DNA of 5,483 bases from an uncultured Brevundimonas sp. (GCA_946481405.1 CAMLNY010000120.1:1-5483); one strand, 5' to 3'. Counted from the first letter of the stretch, positions 1 to 5,223 are shown. Translations and numbers: made by a program. Notes: generated from the sequence alone by a model not told the origin.

Positions 1-171
1 GTCGACGTGCGGCGAGCGGTTCACGGTGAACTTTTCGATCAGGGTCGGCAGCGGAATCGGACCGCGAACGGTCGCGCCGGTGCGCTTGGCCGTGTTCACG
101 ATCTCGCGCGTCGAAAAGTCGAGGACGCGGTGATCAAAGGCCTTGAGCCTGATGCGGATGCTTTGATCCAT
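1..171 (-). CDS. rpsJ: 30S ribosomal protein S10, N-terminal part (cut by window edge)
   Basis: The minus strand from ATG at 171 encodes 57 residues that read as the S10 N-terminus: [18 protein letters not shown], then [18 protein letters not shown], then [19 protein letters not shown]. The reading frame is open to the window edge. Full S10 is normally about 100 residues, so a little over half is present. S10 is a 30S head protein; as NusE it also takes part in transcription antitermination with NusB. It is usually the first gene of the S10 ribosomal protein operon, whose remaining genes would lie to the left. The start is set by homology. The upstream Shine-Dalgarno is poor (a GGGA about 12 nt before the ATG). 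The gene immediately upstream is an exported protein and not tuf, which I recall preceding rpsJ in many alphaproteobacteria. Identification is firm. Confidence 0.96.
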   Translation of the reverse strand, partial: MDQSIRIRLKAFDHRVLDFSTREIVNTAKRTGATVRGPIPLPTLIEKFTVNRSPHVD

Positions 172-397
172 ATCGGTCGTATTTCCCAAGCAGGCGAACC
201 TGCGTCCTGTGAACCATTTCAAAGACCGGAGCCCCAGGGCCGAAACCCTCAGGTACGCACTTCGCAAAAACGATCGGCCCACGCAGTCCCCCGCGAAGGC
301 CGTGAAGTCCCAAGAAGCTGCAAAGAACAGGCACTTAGGTCGTTCCTGCGAACTGCGTCTGCGGTTTCCCGCACAGCCAGTCCAACAAGAGTGGGGG

Positions 398-426
398 CTT
401 ATGCCGATTGATTCCGCTTTGGTCAA
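398..426 (-). promoter_or_regulatory. Putative sigma70 promoter for rpsJ
   Basis: Read on the minus strand there is TTGACC (426-421), a 17-nt spacer, then CATAAG (403-398). That is 5/6 and 4/6 matches to TTGACA and TATAAT at optimal spacing. Transcription would start near 391, giving rpsJ a leader of about 220 nt. The -35 box lies inside a small inverted repeat (CCGCTT 414-419 and AAGCGG 425-430, loop 5 nt). The rest of the 172-472 stretch shows no ORF with coding character and no tRNA. The prediction is by eye only. Confidence 0.4.
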
Positions 427-444
427 GCGGCTGGCAGGCGTTCC

Positions 445-463
445 GGGCGACTTTCTCTCGCCC
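445..463 (-). terminator. Possible hairpin terminator after the 473-1063 gene
   Basis: GGGCGA (445-450) and TCGCCC (458-463) form a 6-bp GC-rich stem with a 7-nt loop, starting 10 nt beyond the stop codon of the minus-strand gene. No U-tract follows on the minus strand, so intrinsic termination is uncertain. It lies just upstream of the putative rpsJ promoter, a sensible place to separate the two units. Confidence 0.3.
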
Positions 464-472
464 GTGGGGCGA

Positions 473-1063
473 TCAGTTCTCGCCGGCCCAGCTGCCGTCG
501 ATCGGACCCTCCTCGTCCTGCGACGAGAAGGTATCTCCATTGGCCGACGGACGGGGAACCAGACGACGCGTCGCCGCGTCCAGGCCCCAGGCCAGACGGC
601 AGTCGTCGCGCCGGTCGCCGCACGAGCCGTGATGGAAGCTGCCCTCGAACCGCGGCTCGCCGTCGGCGATGGAGAAGGTCAGCCCGTCGAACACCTGACG
701 ATCGAAGATCCGCACCAGGTTCTGGCCGTGCGTCAGATAGACGGTGTAGCGGCATCCGCCCGTGCCGCAGAACTGGGTGCTCTCGGGCCAGTCGACGACC
801 CAGTCGATCGCGCCGTCGGCGTTGACGTCCACCCCCTGCACCACCCCGGCGGGCGGCGCGGTCAGCAGCGGCGGCCGGTTCGTGGGATCCTCGGGATCGT
901 CATAGAAGCCGTTCAGCTGGCTGATGACGTACCAGTCGAGGCCCGCAGGCGGCGCGCTGGTCCGGGCCACCACGGCGTCCGGCACGTCCTCCAGGTGCGT
1001 CCGGAGGCGGTCGGCGAGGGTCAGGGCTGAAGCGGCGGCGGCGGCAAGGAGGGCTCGGGTCAT
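473..1063 (-). CDS. Secreted small protein with DxNxDG motif and two cysteine pairs (function unknown)
   Basis: This gene encodes 196 residues. The N-terminus has an Ala-rich hydrophobic segment (about residues 2-17, [17 protein letters not shown]) that looks like a signal peptide, so a periplasmic or secreted location is likely. The core has D79-x-N81-x-D83-G84-x-x-D87, an EF-hand/dockerin-like or FG-GAP-like calcium loop pattern, followed by WVVDWP. Then come the cysteine clusters CGTGGC (C99, C104) and C148/C155, compatible with disulfides after export. The pattern of a 'D.N.DG..D(W/Y)..D' loop followed by 'CGTGGC...VYL' recurs, as I recall, in uncharacterised alphaproteobacterial exported proteins. 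The ATG at 1063 is preceded by GGACGAG about 9 nt upstream, a moderate ribosome binding site. The stop at 473 lies about 300 bp before rpsJ. No catalytic motif was recognised. It is probably a real gene, but its role is unknown. Confidence 0.75.
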   Translation of the reverse strand: MTRALLAAAAASALTLADRLRTHLEDVPDAVVARTSAPPAGLDWYVISQLNGFYDDPEDPTNRPPLLTAPPAGVVQGVDVNADGAIDWVVDWPESTQFCGTGGCRYTVYLTHGQNLVRIFDRQVFDGLTFSIADGEPRFEGSFHHGSCGDRRDDCRLAWGLDAATRRLVPRPSANGDTFSSQDEEGPIDGSWAGEN

Positions 1064-1190
1064 GGTCGCATCTCGTCCGGCGCAGTCCGGCGAGGCACTG
1101 TGACATCACCGTTCGATTCTGCGCGCTTCGATTTCTGACACCGGACGGCCCGGGCGCATCCCTCTTTTTTTGAGGAAGACCGCACAGCAA

Positions 1191-1224
1191 GACGGCCCGG
1201 GGTGTTCCACGCCCCCGGGCCGTC
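1191..1224 (-). terminator. Strong GC-rich hairpin downstream of the DUF2807 gene
   Basis: GACGGCCCGGGG (1191-1202) and CCCCGGGCCGTC (1213-1224) form a perfect 12-bp stem around a 10-nt loop, beginning about 28 nt past the stop of the minus-strand DUF2807 gene. On the minus strand the stem is followed by UUGCUGU, only moderately U-rich. Position and stability fit a transcription terminator or 3'-end stabiliser. An 11-nt copy of one arm recurs at 1144-1154, so the RNA could also pair differently. The rest of the 1064-1252 gap holds an A7 tract (1165-1171, minus strand) but no gene. Confidence 0.65.
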
Positions 1225-1252
1225 CGCTTTCAGCAGACCGAGTTCAGGAGCC

Positions 1253-2191
1253 TCAGTTGCCGATGCGCACGCGGCCTCCGCCCATGACGGTCTGGGAGAC
1301 CGAGCCGGCGACCCGGCCCACATTGACGTCCCCGCCGCCGACCAGGCTGGCGTCCAGGCTGGCGACCGTGCCGGTCACCGTGATGTTGCCCGAGCCGGCG
1401 ATGGAGGCGTCCAGCGGACCGGCGTCGCCGGTGATGGTGATGTCGCCCGAGCCGCCCACGGCCGCGTCGACCGAGGTCGGACGGCCGCCGTTGACGCGGA
1501 TGTCGCCCGAACCGCCGATGGCGGCGTCGACCTGACCCGTGGCGCTGACCACCACGATGGTGCCCGAGCCGCCGATGGAGGCGTCCAGGTCGCCGGTCGA
1601 ACCGGCCGTGATGTTGCCCGAGCCGCCGATGGAGGCTTCCAGATCACGCGAGGTGCCGGCGCGGATGCTGCCCGAACCGCCGATCGACAGATCGGCCGAA
1701 CCCGTGGTGTTGGCCACGGTCCAGTCGCCGCAGCCGCCCGAGCCCAGTTCGATCGAGGTGGCGCCGCGGCCGATGGAGCCGAACACGGCCGAGTCCTCGC
1801 TGGAGATGTCGACGGTCGGCGGCGAGCGGACCACGATCAGGGGGGCGGCCGACAGATTGACCCGGCCGTGCCGGCGAACCTCGACCGAGGCGCCCTCCCC
1901 CGGCTGGCGGGCGTCGGCGGGGCCGCTCTGGCAGCGGCGGAAGGCGTTGCGGCCCAGATTGCCATTGATGCGGACCTCGTCGCCGCTGCGGGTGACGGTC
2001 GGCAGCGGCAGGCCGCCCGTGCCCGGCTCGATCTCGATGGCGATGTCGGCCCGGTTCTCGACGATGACCACGACGCGGGCGGCGGCGTAGCGGATGCGGA
2101 CCTCGCGTTCGGCCTTGGCCGAGGCCGGGGCGGCGGCCCCGAGGGCGGCCAGCAGGGCGATGGAGGCGGCGGCGGTGACGAAGGTCTTCAT
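1253..2191 (-). CDS. Exported DUF2807 (GIN-domain) beta-repeat protein
   Basis: This gene encodes 312 residues. Residues 1-25 are a clear Sec signal peptide: MKTF, a hydrophobic Ala/Leu core, then cleavage after A-P-A-S-A. A beta-rich region of about residues 30-165 follows. Residues 167-312 are eight imperfect repeats of 18-20 residues with the signature (L/V)DASIGGSG(x)I, centred near 170, 188, 206, 225, 245, 264, 284 and 303. This architecture matches DUF2807, the putative auto-transporter adhesin head GIN domain, where repeats stack as a parallel beta-solenoid. The family's function is mostly unproven, and no adhesin role can be read from the sequence. Two cysteines (C87, C154) could form a disulfide. 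No outer-membrane barrel or anchor is present, so it is probably periplasmic or released. The start is supported by the signal peptide and by AGGAGAGG just upstream (GAGG 10 nt before the ATG). That Shine-Dalgarno sits inside a 10-bp hairpin, suggesting translational control. The last two repeats drift (SLVGGG, TVMGGG), like capping coils. Confidence 0.9.
   Translation of the reverse strand: MKTFVTAAASIALLAALGAAAPASAKAEREVRIRYAAARVVVIVENRADIAIEIEPGTGGLPLPTVTRSGDEVRINGNLGRNAFRRCQSGPADARQPGEGASVEVRRHGRVNLSAAPLIVVRSPPTVDISSEDSAVFGSIGRGATSIELGSGGCGDWTVANTTGSADLSIGGSGSIRAGTSRDLEASIGGSGNITAGSTGDLDASIGGSGTIVVVSATGQVDAAIGGSGDIRVNGGRPTSVDAAVGGSGDITITGDAGPLDASIAGSGNITVTGTVASLDASLVGGGDVNVGRVAGSVSQTVMGGGRVRIGN
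1256..1693 (-). repeat. Eight in-frame coding repeats (18-20 residues each) of the GIN domain
   Basis: The 3' half of the DUF2807 gene is built from about eight units of roughly 54-60 bp. On the plus strand they show as recurring CCCGAGCCGCCGATGGAGG-like blocks, for example near 1562, 1618 and 1672. Each unit encodes one IGGSG-type turn. The units are diverged from one another, so this is an old protein repeat and not a recent tandem duplication. Confidence 0.85.
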
Positions 2192-2197
2192 GGCTTG

Positions 2198-2225
2198 GGT
2201 TCCTCTCCTGAAGTTGAGAGGAACC
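2198..2225 (-). promoter_or_regulatory. 10-bp hairpin enclosing the Shine-Dalgarno of the DUF2807 gene
   Basis: In the minus-strand mRNA, GGUUCCUCUC (2225-2216) pairs perfectly with GAGAGGAACC (2207-2198) around an 8-nt loop AACUUCAG. The 3' arm contains the GAGAGG Shine-Dalgarno, and the loop edge adds AG to make AGGAGAGG. It ends 6 nt before the ATG at 2191. A folded stem would hide the ribosome binding site. Opening it would require temperature, a protein, a small RNA or a ligand. The same sequence could instead be a DNA operator. The sequence match is exact; the function is inferred. Confidence 0.6.
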
Positions 2226-2248
2226 TGACCCTGCGATGAACGGAAGTC

Positions 2249-2275
2249 AGTTTAACTCGACGTCATGACCTCGAA
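2249..2275 (-). promoter_or_regulatory. Weak Caulobacter-type promoter of the DUF2807 gene
   Basis: On the minus strand, TTCGAGG (2275-2269), a 12-nt spacer and GTTAAACT (2256-2249) loosely resemble the Caulobacter housekeeping pattern TTGACgS-N10-14-GCTANAWC. The match is partial in both boxes. Transcription would begin near 2242, just upstream of the Shine-Dalgarno hairpin, giving a leader of about 50 nt. Confidence 0.25.
2257..2274. promoter_or_regulatory. 18-bp near-perfect dyad, candidate operator
   Basis: TCGA-C-GTCATGAC-C-TCGA reads the same on both strands except for one non-complementary pair (2261/2270). It fills the spacer and part of the -35 of the putative DUF2807 promoter, 66 bp before the start codon. 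A site like this would suit a dimeric repressor or activator. No matching regulator gene is in the window. Confidence 0.4.
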
Positions 2276-2307
2276 TTCACCGAATATGGCGCGAAAGTGG
2301 CGGGCAA

Positions 2308-2326
2308 ATCCCCGTGGCGCGGGGAT
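2308..2326 (-). terminator. Probable hairpin terminator of the GNAT-cupin operon
   Basis: ATCCCCG (2308-2314) and CGGGGAT (2320-2326) form a 7-bp stem with a 5-nt loop, about 37 nt past the cupin stop codon. On the minus strand it is followed by UUG only. It lies inside a wider perfect 10-bp inverted repeat, TCGAATTCAC (2271-2280) and GTGAATTCGA (2339-2348), so the 3' end of the transcript could fold into a two-layer structure. Confidence 0.45.
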
Positions 2327-2362
2327 CCGGACGAGACCGTGAATTCGATGTAAGGCGCGAAT

Positions 2363-3289
2363 TCAGGCCCGCAGCGCCCCTGCCCCGTCGGTTGCGCCGG
2401 CCTCGGGCGTGAAATCCCGTTCGAAATGCTCGATGCGACTCTTCAGTCCGCCGACGCGACGCAGCGCCAGCGACGCGGCCCAGCGCGCGGCCAGTTCCGG
2501 CGTCGACATGCCGTCGGTGAAGCGCGGCTTGCCGCCCCGGCTGCGGATCACGGCGTTGGTGTAAATGGCGCCGTTGCGGAACCGCGTCGGCCAGGTCTGG
2601 AAATCCATCGACAGGCTGACGCAGAACTTGTCGAGGTTCTCCACCCGGTGCGGCGCATAGAGCGGCCAGGTCAGAGCCTCGCCCGGCTCCAGATCCATGA
2701 CCTGGGCGTCCGCCTCGAAGGCGCGGGTATAGGGCAGTTCCTCGGTCGTCTGGCGGGCCACGACCTGTTCCATGGCCGCCTCGGGCAGATGAGCCTCGTC
2801 GCCCGGATAGATAAAGAGGCGCTTCCTGCCGCGCAGGTGGAACAGCACCACCCCGGCGGCGTCGAAGTGATAGGGCACCTTGGCGACCGGCGAGGAGATG
2901 ATCAGCTGGCCGGCGTTGGTCACCGCCCGCATGCCCGGATAGGTCGCCTGGATCTTCTCGAACTCGACCATGGCGGCGTTCCACAGCGGACGGCAGCCGT
3001 CCTCGGCCTTGCGCAGGTTGACCCACAGCCGCCCCGCCTGGATCGCCGCCAGAAGCTGGTCGCCGGTCAGCCCGCCGCGCGCGCCGGTGCGCAGCGAGAC
3101 CTGACCTTCATCGTCGTAGTCATAGAGATTGATGTCGAAGAGCTCCGCCGGATAGCGGTGCAGGATTTCGGCCAGGGCCTCGTCCGTGGCGAAGCCCTGC
3201 TCGACGAGGGCGTGCGGGTGCTTCTTCGCCTGATCGATCGGGCCCGGATAGCGGGTGCGGCGAGTGGTCGTGTTCTGGATCATGCTCAT
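2363..3289 (-). CDS. Cupin_8/JmjC-like protein, putative Fe(II)/2-oxoglutarate-dependent oxygenase
   Basis: This gene encodes 308 residues with no signal peptide, so it is probably cytoplasmic. The central double-stranded beta-helix carries Y140-H141-F-D143, then about ten residues on HLRGRKRLFIYPGD (151-164), and later P-H214. This is the cupin_8/JmjC layout: an H-x-D...H iron triad (H141, D143, H214) and a basic residue after a 'G-(R)-K-R' turn. Such enzymes hydroxylate peptides, proteins or small molecules using 2-oxoglutarate and O2, but many relatives have unknown substrates. The N-terminal ~90 residues and the C-terminal ~80 residues (helical, with WAASLALRR and HFERDF) are accessory. 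The gene begins 5 nt after the stop of the GNAT gene and has no strong Shine-Dalgarno of its own, which implies translational coupling. A second ATG at 3283 is an alternative start. The residue assignment is mine by pattern; no substrate can be named. Confidence 0.8.
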   Translation of the reverse strand: MSMIQNTTTRRTRYPGPIDQAKKHPHALVEQGFATDEALAEILHRYPAELFDINLYDYDDEGQVSLRTGARGGLTGDQLLAAIQAGRLWVNLRKAEDGCRPLWNAAMVEFEKIQATYPGMRAVTNAGQLIISSPVAKVPYHFDAAGVVLFHLRGRKRLFIYPGDEAHLPEAAMEQVVARQTTEELPYTRAFEADAQVMDLEPGEALTWPLYAPHRVENLDKFCVSLSMDFQTWPTRFRNGAIYTNAVIRSRGGKPRFTDGMSTPELAARWAASLALRRVGGLKSRIEHFERDFTPEAGATDGAGALRA

Positions 3290-3294
3290 CTCGA

Positions 3295-4440
3295 TCAGGC
3301 GGCGTGGCGCGCGCCGCTCACCTTCTTCATGGCCGCGCCGGCGGCGGCGACCGCGCCCATCAGGCGGTCGGCGGGGGTGACCTCGCAGGCCTCGATGGCA
3401 GCCCAGCGACGGCGCACGCTGGTGCGGATTCGTTCGCCCTTGCCGCCGCCCGCGCTGTTCAGCAGGCCGACGGCCGCGTCCGACAGCATGGCCCCGACGC
3501 CGGGACGCAGGATCACGGCCTCGCGCACGCTCTGGGTCGCATTGCAGAAATACTTCTTGTAGCCCTCGCCGCCGAAGCCGAAGTCGAAGACCCGGAAGCC
3601 CGCGTCACAGCCCAGCCGCATCGTGTCCATGGTCAGGAGGATGCCGGGAGAGCAGCGCGCCAGCTCGGGCACATAGGCCGGGAACCAGAAATGGTAGCGG
3701 TCGCCCGCGTGCAGCGAATATTCGATGGCCGTCAGCCTGTCCCCGGCCCACAGCGCCGCCATGGAGGCGCCGAAGTCCTCATGTTCCGACGCCATCAGGG
3801 CGTGCAGCAGATCGCAGGTCCAGCCGCAGGCGAAGATGTCGTGGCGGTTCGTGCGGGCGTACTGGTCGCGCTTCAGCTGGATCAGTTCGTCCAGAAGCTT
3901 CGCATCGCGAATGCCGCGCTCGACGCGAATGGGGCCCAGTTCGGTTTCCAGGCTGCGGCGCGCCCGCTCCTTGTCCTTGAAGTATTTGCCCCAGGTCGTG
4001 CGGCGCTCGGCGTACCAGGCGTCGTAGCCCTCTTCGGGCGTGACGGTCATCAGGGTCTCGCGCAGCTCCCCCGCCCCCGACGGCCCGACCCAGGCCGAGA
4101 CGTTCAGGCGCGGCGCGTTCAACAGGGCCGCCACGGTCGCCAGCGACGGCGCCTCGCCCGGCATGGCGATGACGCCGTGATAGTCATTCATCGGCGCGCC
4201 GAGCGGCTGGATCGCCGATCCGCGCTTCTGGTGCGGGAAATAGCCGATGGTGCGGCCGTCCTTCGACAGGATGGCCACCGCCGCGTCCGGGCTGATCTTC
4301 GCCGCGATCCCGGTGAACTCCCAGCGGAAATAGGGGCTGGCGAGATCGGGATTGGCATCGACCATGGCCCGCCACAGCACGCGGTCGGCGACCGTCAGCT
4401 GGTCCGCCTTGACGATCTCGATCTGTAGCGTTCCGGGCAT
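3295..4440 (-). CDS. GNAT-fold acyltransferase, BioF2/CelD-like (Acetyltransf_6)
   Basis: This gene encodes 381 residues, with no signal peptide or membrane segment. The C-terminal half has the hallmark of the Acetyltransf_6 (BioF2-like, also called CelD-like) family: AIEYSLHAGDRYHFWFPAYV (238-257), then SPGILLTMDTMRLGCDAGFR, then VFDFGFGGEGYKKYF (284-298). In this family the SPG loop binds the acyl-CoA pyrophosphate and the 'FDFG.G.E.YK' segment ends the fold. A first GNAT-like half (about 1-130) contains YFRWEFTGIAAK. Relatives act in exopolysaccharide, holdfast or cell-wall related acylation (HfsK and FemAB-type proteins are distant kin), so a glycan or peptide amine is a possible acceptor; this is inference. 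The start at 4440 is chosen because GGAG lies at 4450-4447, 6 nt before the ATG. The in-frame extension to 4617 has no coding character. It is the first gene of a two-gene operon with the cupin protein. Confidence 0.85.
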   Translation of the reverse strand: MPGTLQIEIVKADQLTVADRVLWRAMVDANPDLASPYFRWEFTGIAAKISPDAAVAILSKDGRTIGYFPHQKRGSAIQPLGAPMNDYHGVIAMPGEAPSLATVAALLNAPRLNVSAWVGPSGAGELRETLMTVTPEEGYDAWYAERRTTWGKYFKDKERARRSLETELGPIRVERGIRDAKLLDELIQLKRDQYARTNRHDIFACGWTCDLLHALMASEHEDFGASMAALWAGDRLTAIEYSLHAGDRYHFWFPAYVPELARCSPGILLTMDTMRLGCDAGFRVFDFGFGGEGYKKYFCNATQSVREAVILRPGVGAMLSDAAVGLLNSAGGGKGERIRTSVRRRWAAIEACEVTPADRLMGAVAAAGAAMKKVSGARHAA

Positions 4441-4486
4441 GCGTCTCTCCGACCCACGCCTGAAAGCAAGGCGCGTTCCTGTGTCC

Positions 4487-4494
4487 GGTCTAGC
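4487..4494 (-). promoter_or_regulatory. Possible -10 box for the GNAT-cupin operon
   Basis: GCTAGACC on the minus strand matches the Caulobacter-type -10 GCTANAWC at 7 of 8 positions, 47 nt before the GNAT start codon. No good -35 is visible upstream; the spacing-appropriate bases are GC-rich, with a CCCG-TTT-CGGG dyad at 4501-4511. This is a weak call. The 154-bp region 4441-4594 is the divergent control region shared with the small plus-strand gene and holds nothing else I can support. Confidence 0.2.
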
Positions 4495-4594
4495 CCGGGG
4501 CCCGTTTCGGGACGGTGTAATGGCGTGGTGAACGAGGTGTTGCGGAGCCGACCGCCGCCGACAGGCGTTGCTGTGGTCAACACGGAGCATGAGC

Positions 4595-4774
4595 ATGACA
4601 GACCCCGTTGGAGACACCGGTCGCGGCCCGGGCCGCCAGTCCGAATACGAACAGGAGAAGCCGGCCGGCGACGGTCAACCGCCGCGCCCCGCCACCGAGC
4701 CGGGCGGATCGAAGGGATCGTCGAACTCCGGCGAGACGGCGACCGACCCGGCGACGGGCAAGCCGAACGGGTGA
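4595..4774 (+). CDS. Small hydrophilic, probably disordered protein (unknown)
   Basis: This gene encodes 59 residues, beginning MTDPVGDTGRGPGR and ending TDPATGKPNG. The composition is Gly, Pro, Ser, Thr, Glu and Asp rich, with no hydrophobic core, no cysteine and no transmembrane segment, so it is likely intrinsically disordered. The start at 4595 has GGAG at 4584-4587, spaced 7 nt. An in-frame ATG at 4589 would leave only 1 nt after the GGAG and is less likely. It is transcribed divergently from the GNAT operon and convergently with the broken gene at right. Small hydrophilic proteins of this kind are often stress or stationary-phase proteins in alphaproteobacteria, but no specific family was recognised. 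The good Shine-Dalgarno is the main argument that it is real. Confidence 0.5.
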   Translation: MTDPVGDTGRGPGRQSEYEQEKPAGDGQPPRPATEPGGSKGSSNSGETATDPATGKPNG

Positions 4775-4801
4775 GGTGGTCCCGCCGGCGACGGGCAAGC
4801 C
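4748..4801 (+). repeat. 17-bp direct repeat at the end of the small gene
   Basis: The 17-mer CCGGCGACGGGCAAGCC occurs at 4748-4764 (encoding part of DPATGKP) and again at 4785-4801, after the stop codon. The 37-bp offset is not a multiple of three, so the second copy is not in frame. A shorter CCGGCGACGG also occurs near 4668. It may be a remnant of a short local duplication. Confidence 0.6.
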
Positions 4802-4809
4802 ATCCAGGC

Positions 4810-5219
4810 TCATCGTCCGGCCCCGGTTCCGGACTCCAAAACACCGTCCGAAGCGTGCGAAGCGTTCGAAGCGTCCGGATGAGATGCATCCTCCGCCTGA
4901 TCGTCCTCGAGACGCCATCGAATGGCCTCCAGACGCTCAAAGTCGCGCTTCAGGTCGGCTTCGACCTCGACCATGGTGAGTTCGACGCGTCGCCAGCGCA
5001 GCGCCTCGGCCGCGTCGCCGCGCATCACCGCCCGCATCATTCGCCGGTGGGCGACGAAGCCGAGCTCGTCGAACCCGACCTTGTCGAGATCGCCGCCGAC
5101 GCGCAGCTCCAAGTCAACGCCCTCGTCCCACGGGTCGACCAACCCGCGAGATAGTCCTCCCGCACCCGGACCCAGACCTCGTCCGGCGCCGACCTTCGTC
5201 CCTGTGGTTCCTCGATCAT
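4810..5219 (-). pseudogene. Frameshifted small orphan gene (suspected loss of a helix-turn-helix segment)
   Basis: A strong start signal (AGGAG 5230-5226, 6 nt before ATG 5219) opens a frame encoding MIEEPQGRRSAPDEVWVRVREDYLAG (first 26 residues). That frame then turns into low-quality sequence and stops at 5037. From about 5145 the frame one base back becomes convincingly coding: LVDPWDEGVDLELRVGGDLD, AHRRMMRAVMRGDAAEALRWRRVE and a charged helix, ending at 4810. Joined with a -1 shift this gives about 136 residues. I recall Caulobacteraceae proteins with a 'W..VR.DYLAG' start, a helix-turn-helix of about 40 residues and then a 'DPWDEG...HRRMMRAV..GDA.EALRWRR' tail. Here the middle seems missing, which suggests a deletion not divisible by three. 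That comparison is from memory. Alternatives are a sequencing error or an actual frameshift product. The tail ends in three Ala-Ser triplets (DASNASHAS). Confidence 0.55.
4847..4873 (-). repeat. Three tandem 9-bp repeats
   Basis: On the plus strand TCCGAAGCG, TGCGAAGCG and TTCGAAGCG follow one another, with a degenerate fourth copy starting at 4874. On the minus strand, in the frame of the broken gene, they encode (D/N/H)-A-S triplets. The unit is a multiple of three, so copy number could change without shifting the frame. Confidence 0.7.
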
Positions 5220-5223
5220 GATC

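Noticed and set aside
209..1030. Plus-strand 273-residue ORF across the left intergenic region
   Set aside because: It is antisense to the exported protein gene and runs over the rpsJ promoter region. It shows no motif and Arg/Val/Ala-biased shadow composition.
1161..1175. CCTC-T7-GAGG as an intrinsic terminator or stem
   Set aside because: The T-run is the loop of a 4-bp stem and not a tail after a stem. No plus-strand gene ends here.
1202..2239. 345-residue plus-strand ORF antisense to the DUF2807 gene
   Set aside because: It has Ala/Gly/Asp/Arg-rich shadow composition (repeated ADGGV, ARAAD) produced by the repeat codons on the other strand. The minus frame has a signal peptide and a recognised family.
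2426..4428. Long plus-strand ORFs 2426-3562 and 3304-4428
   Set aside because: They are antisense to the cupin and GNAT genes, whose motifs and ribosome binding sites are clear. Long antisense ORFs are expected at this GC content.
4455..4479. EcfG-like promoter, GGAAC-N16-CGTG on the minus strand
   Set aside because: It would place transcription start at or past the GNAT Shine-Dalgarno, and the -10 lacks the final T of CGTT.
4516..4521. TGTAAT as a -10 box for the small plus-strand gene
   Set aside because: The bases at the -35 distance are GCCCGG, giving no match, and the leader would be about 70 nt with no other support.
4441..4617. 59-residue N-terminal extension of the GNAT protein
   Set aside because: The extension is Arg/Pro-rich without a family match, and a well-spaced GGAG precedes the ATG at 4440.
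5140..5148. Programmed -1 ribosomal frameshift at the 5145 junction
   Set aside because: The bases CGCGGGTTG do not form an X-XXY-YYZ slippery heptamer, and the expected central domain seems missing. Gene decay fits better.
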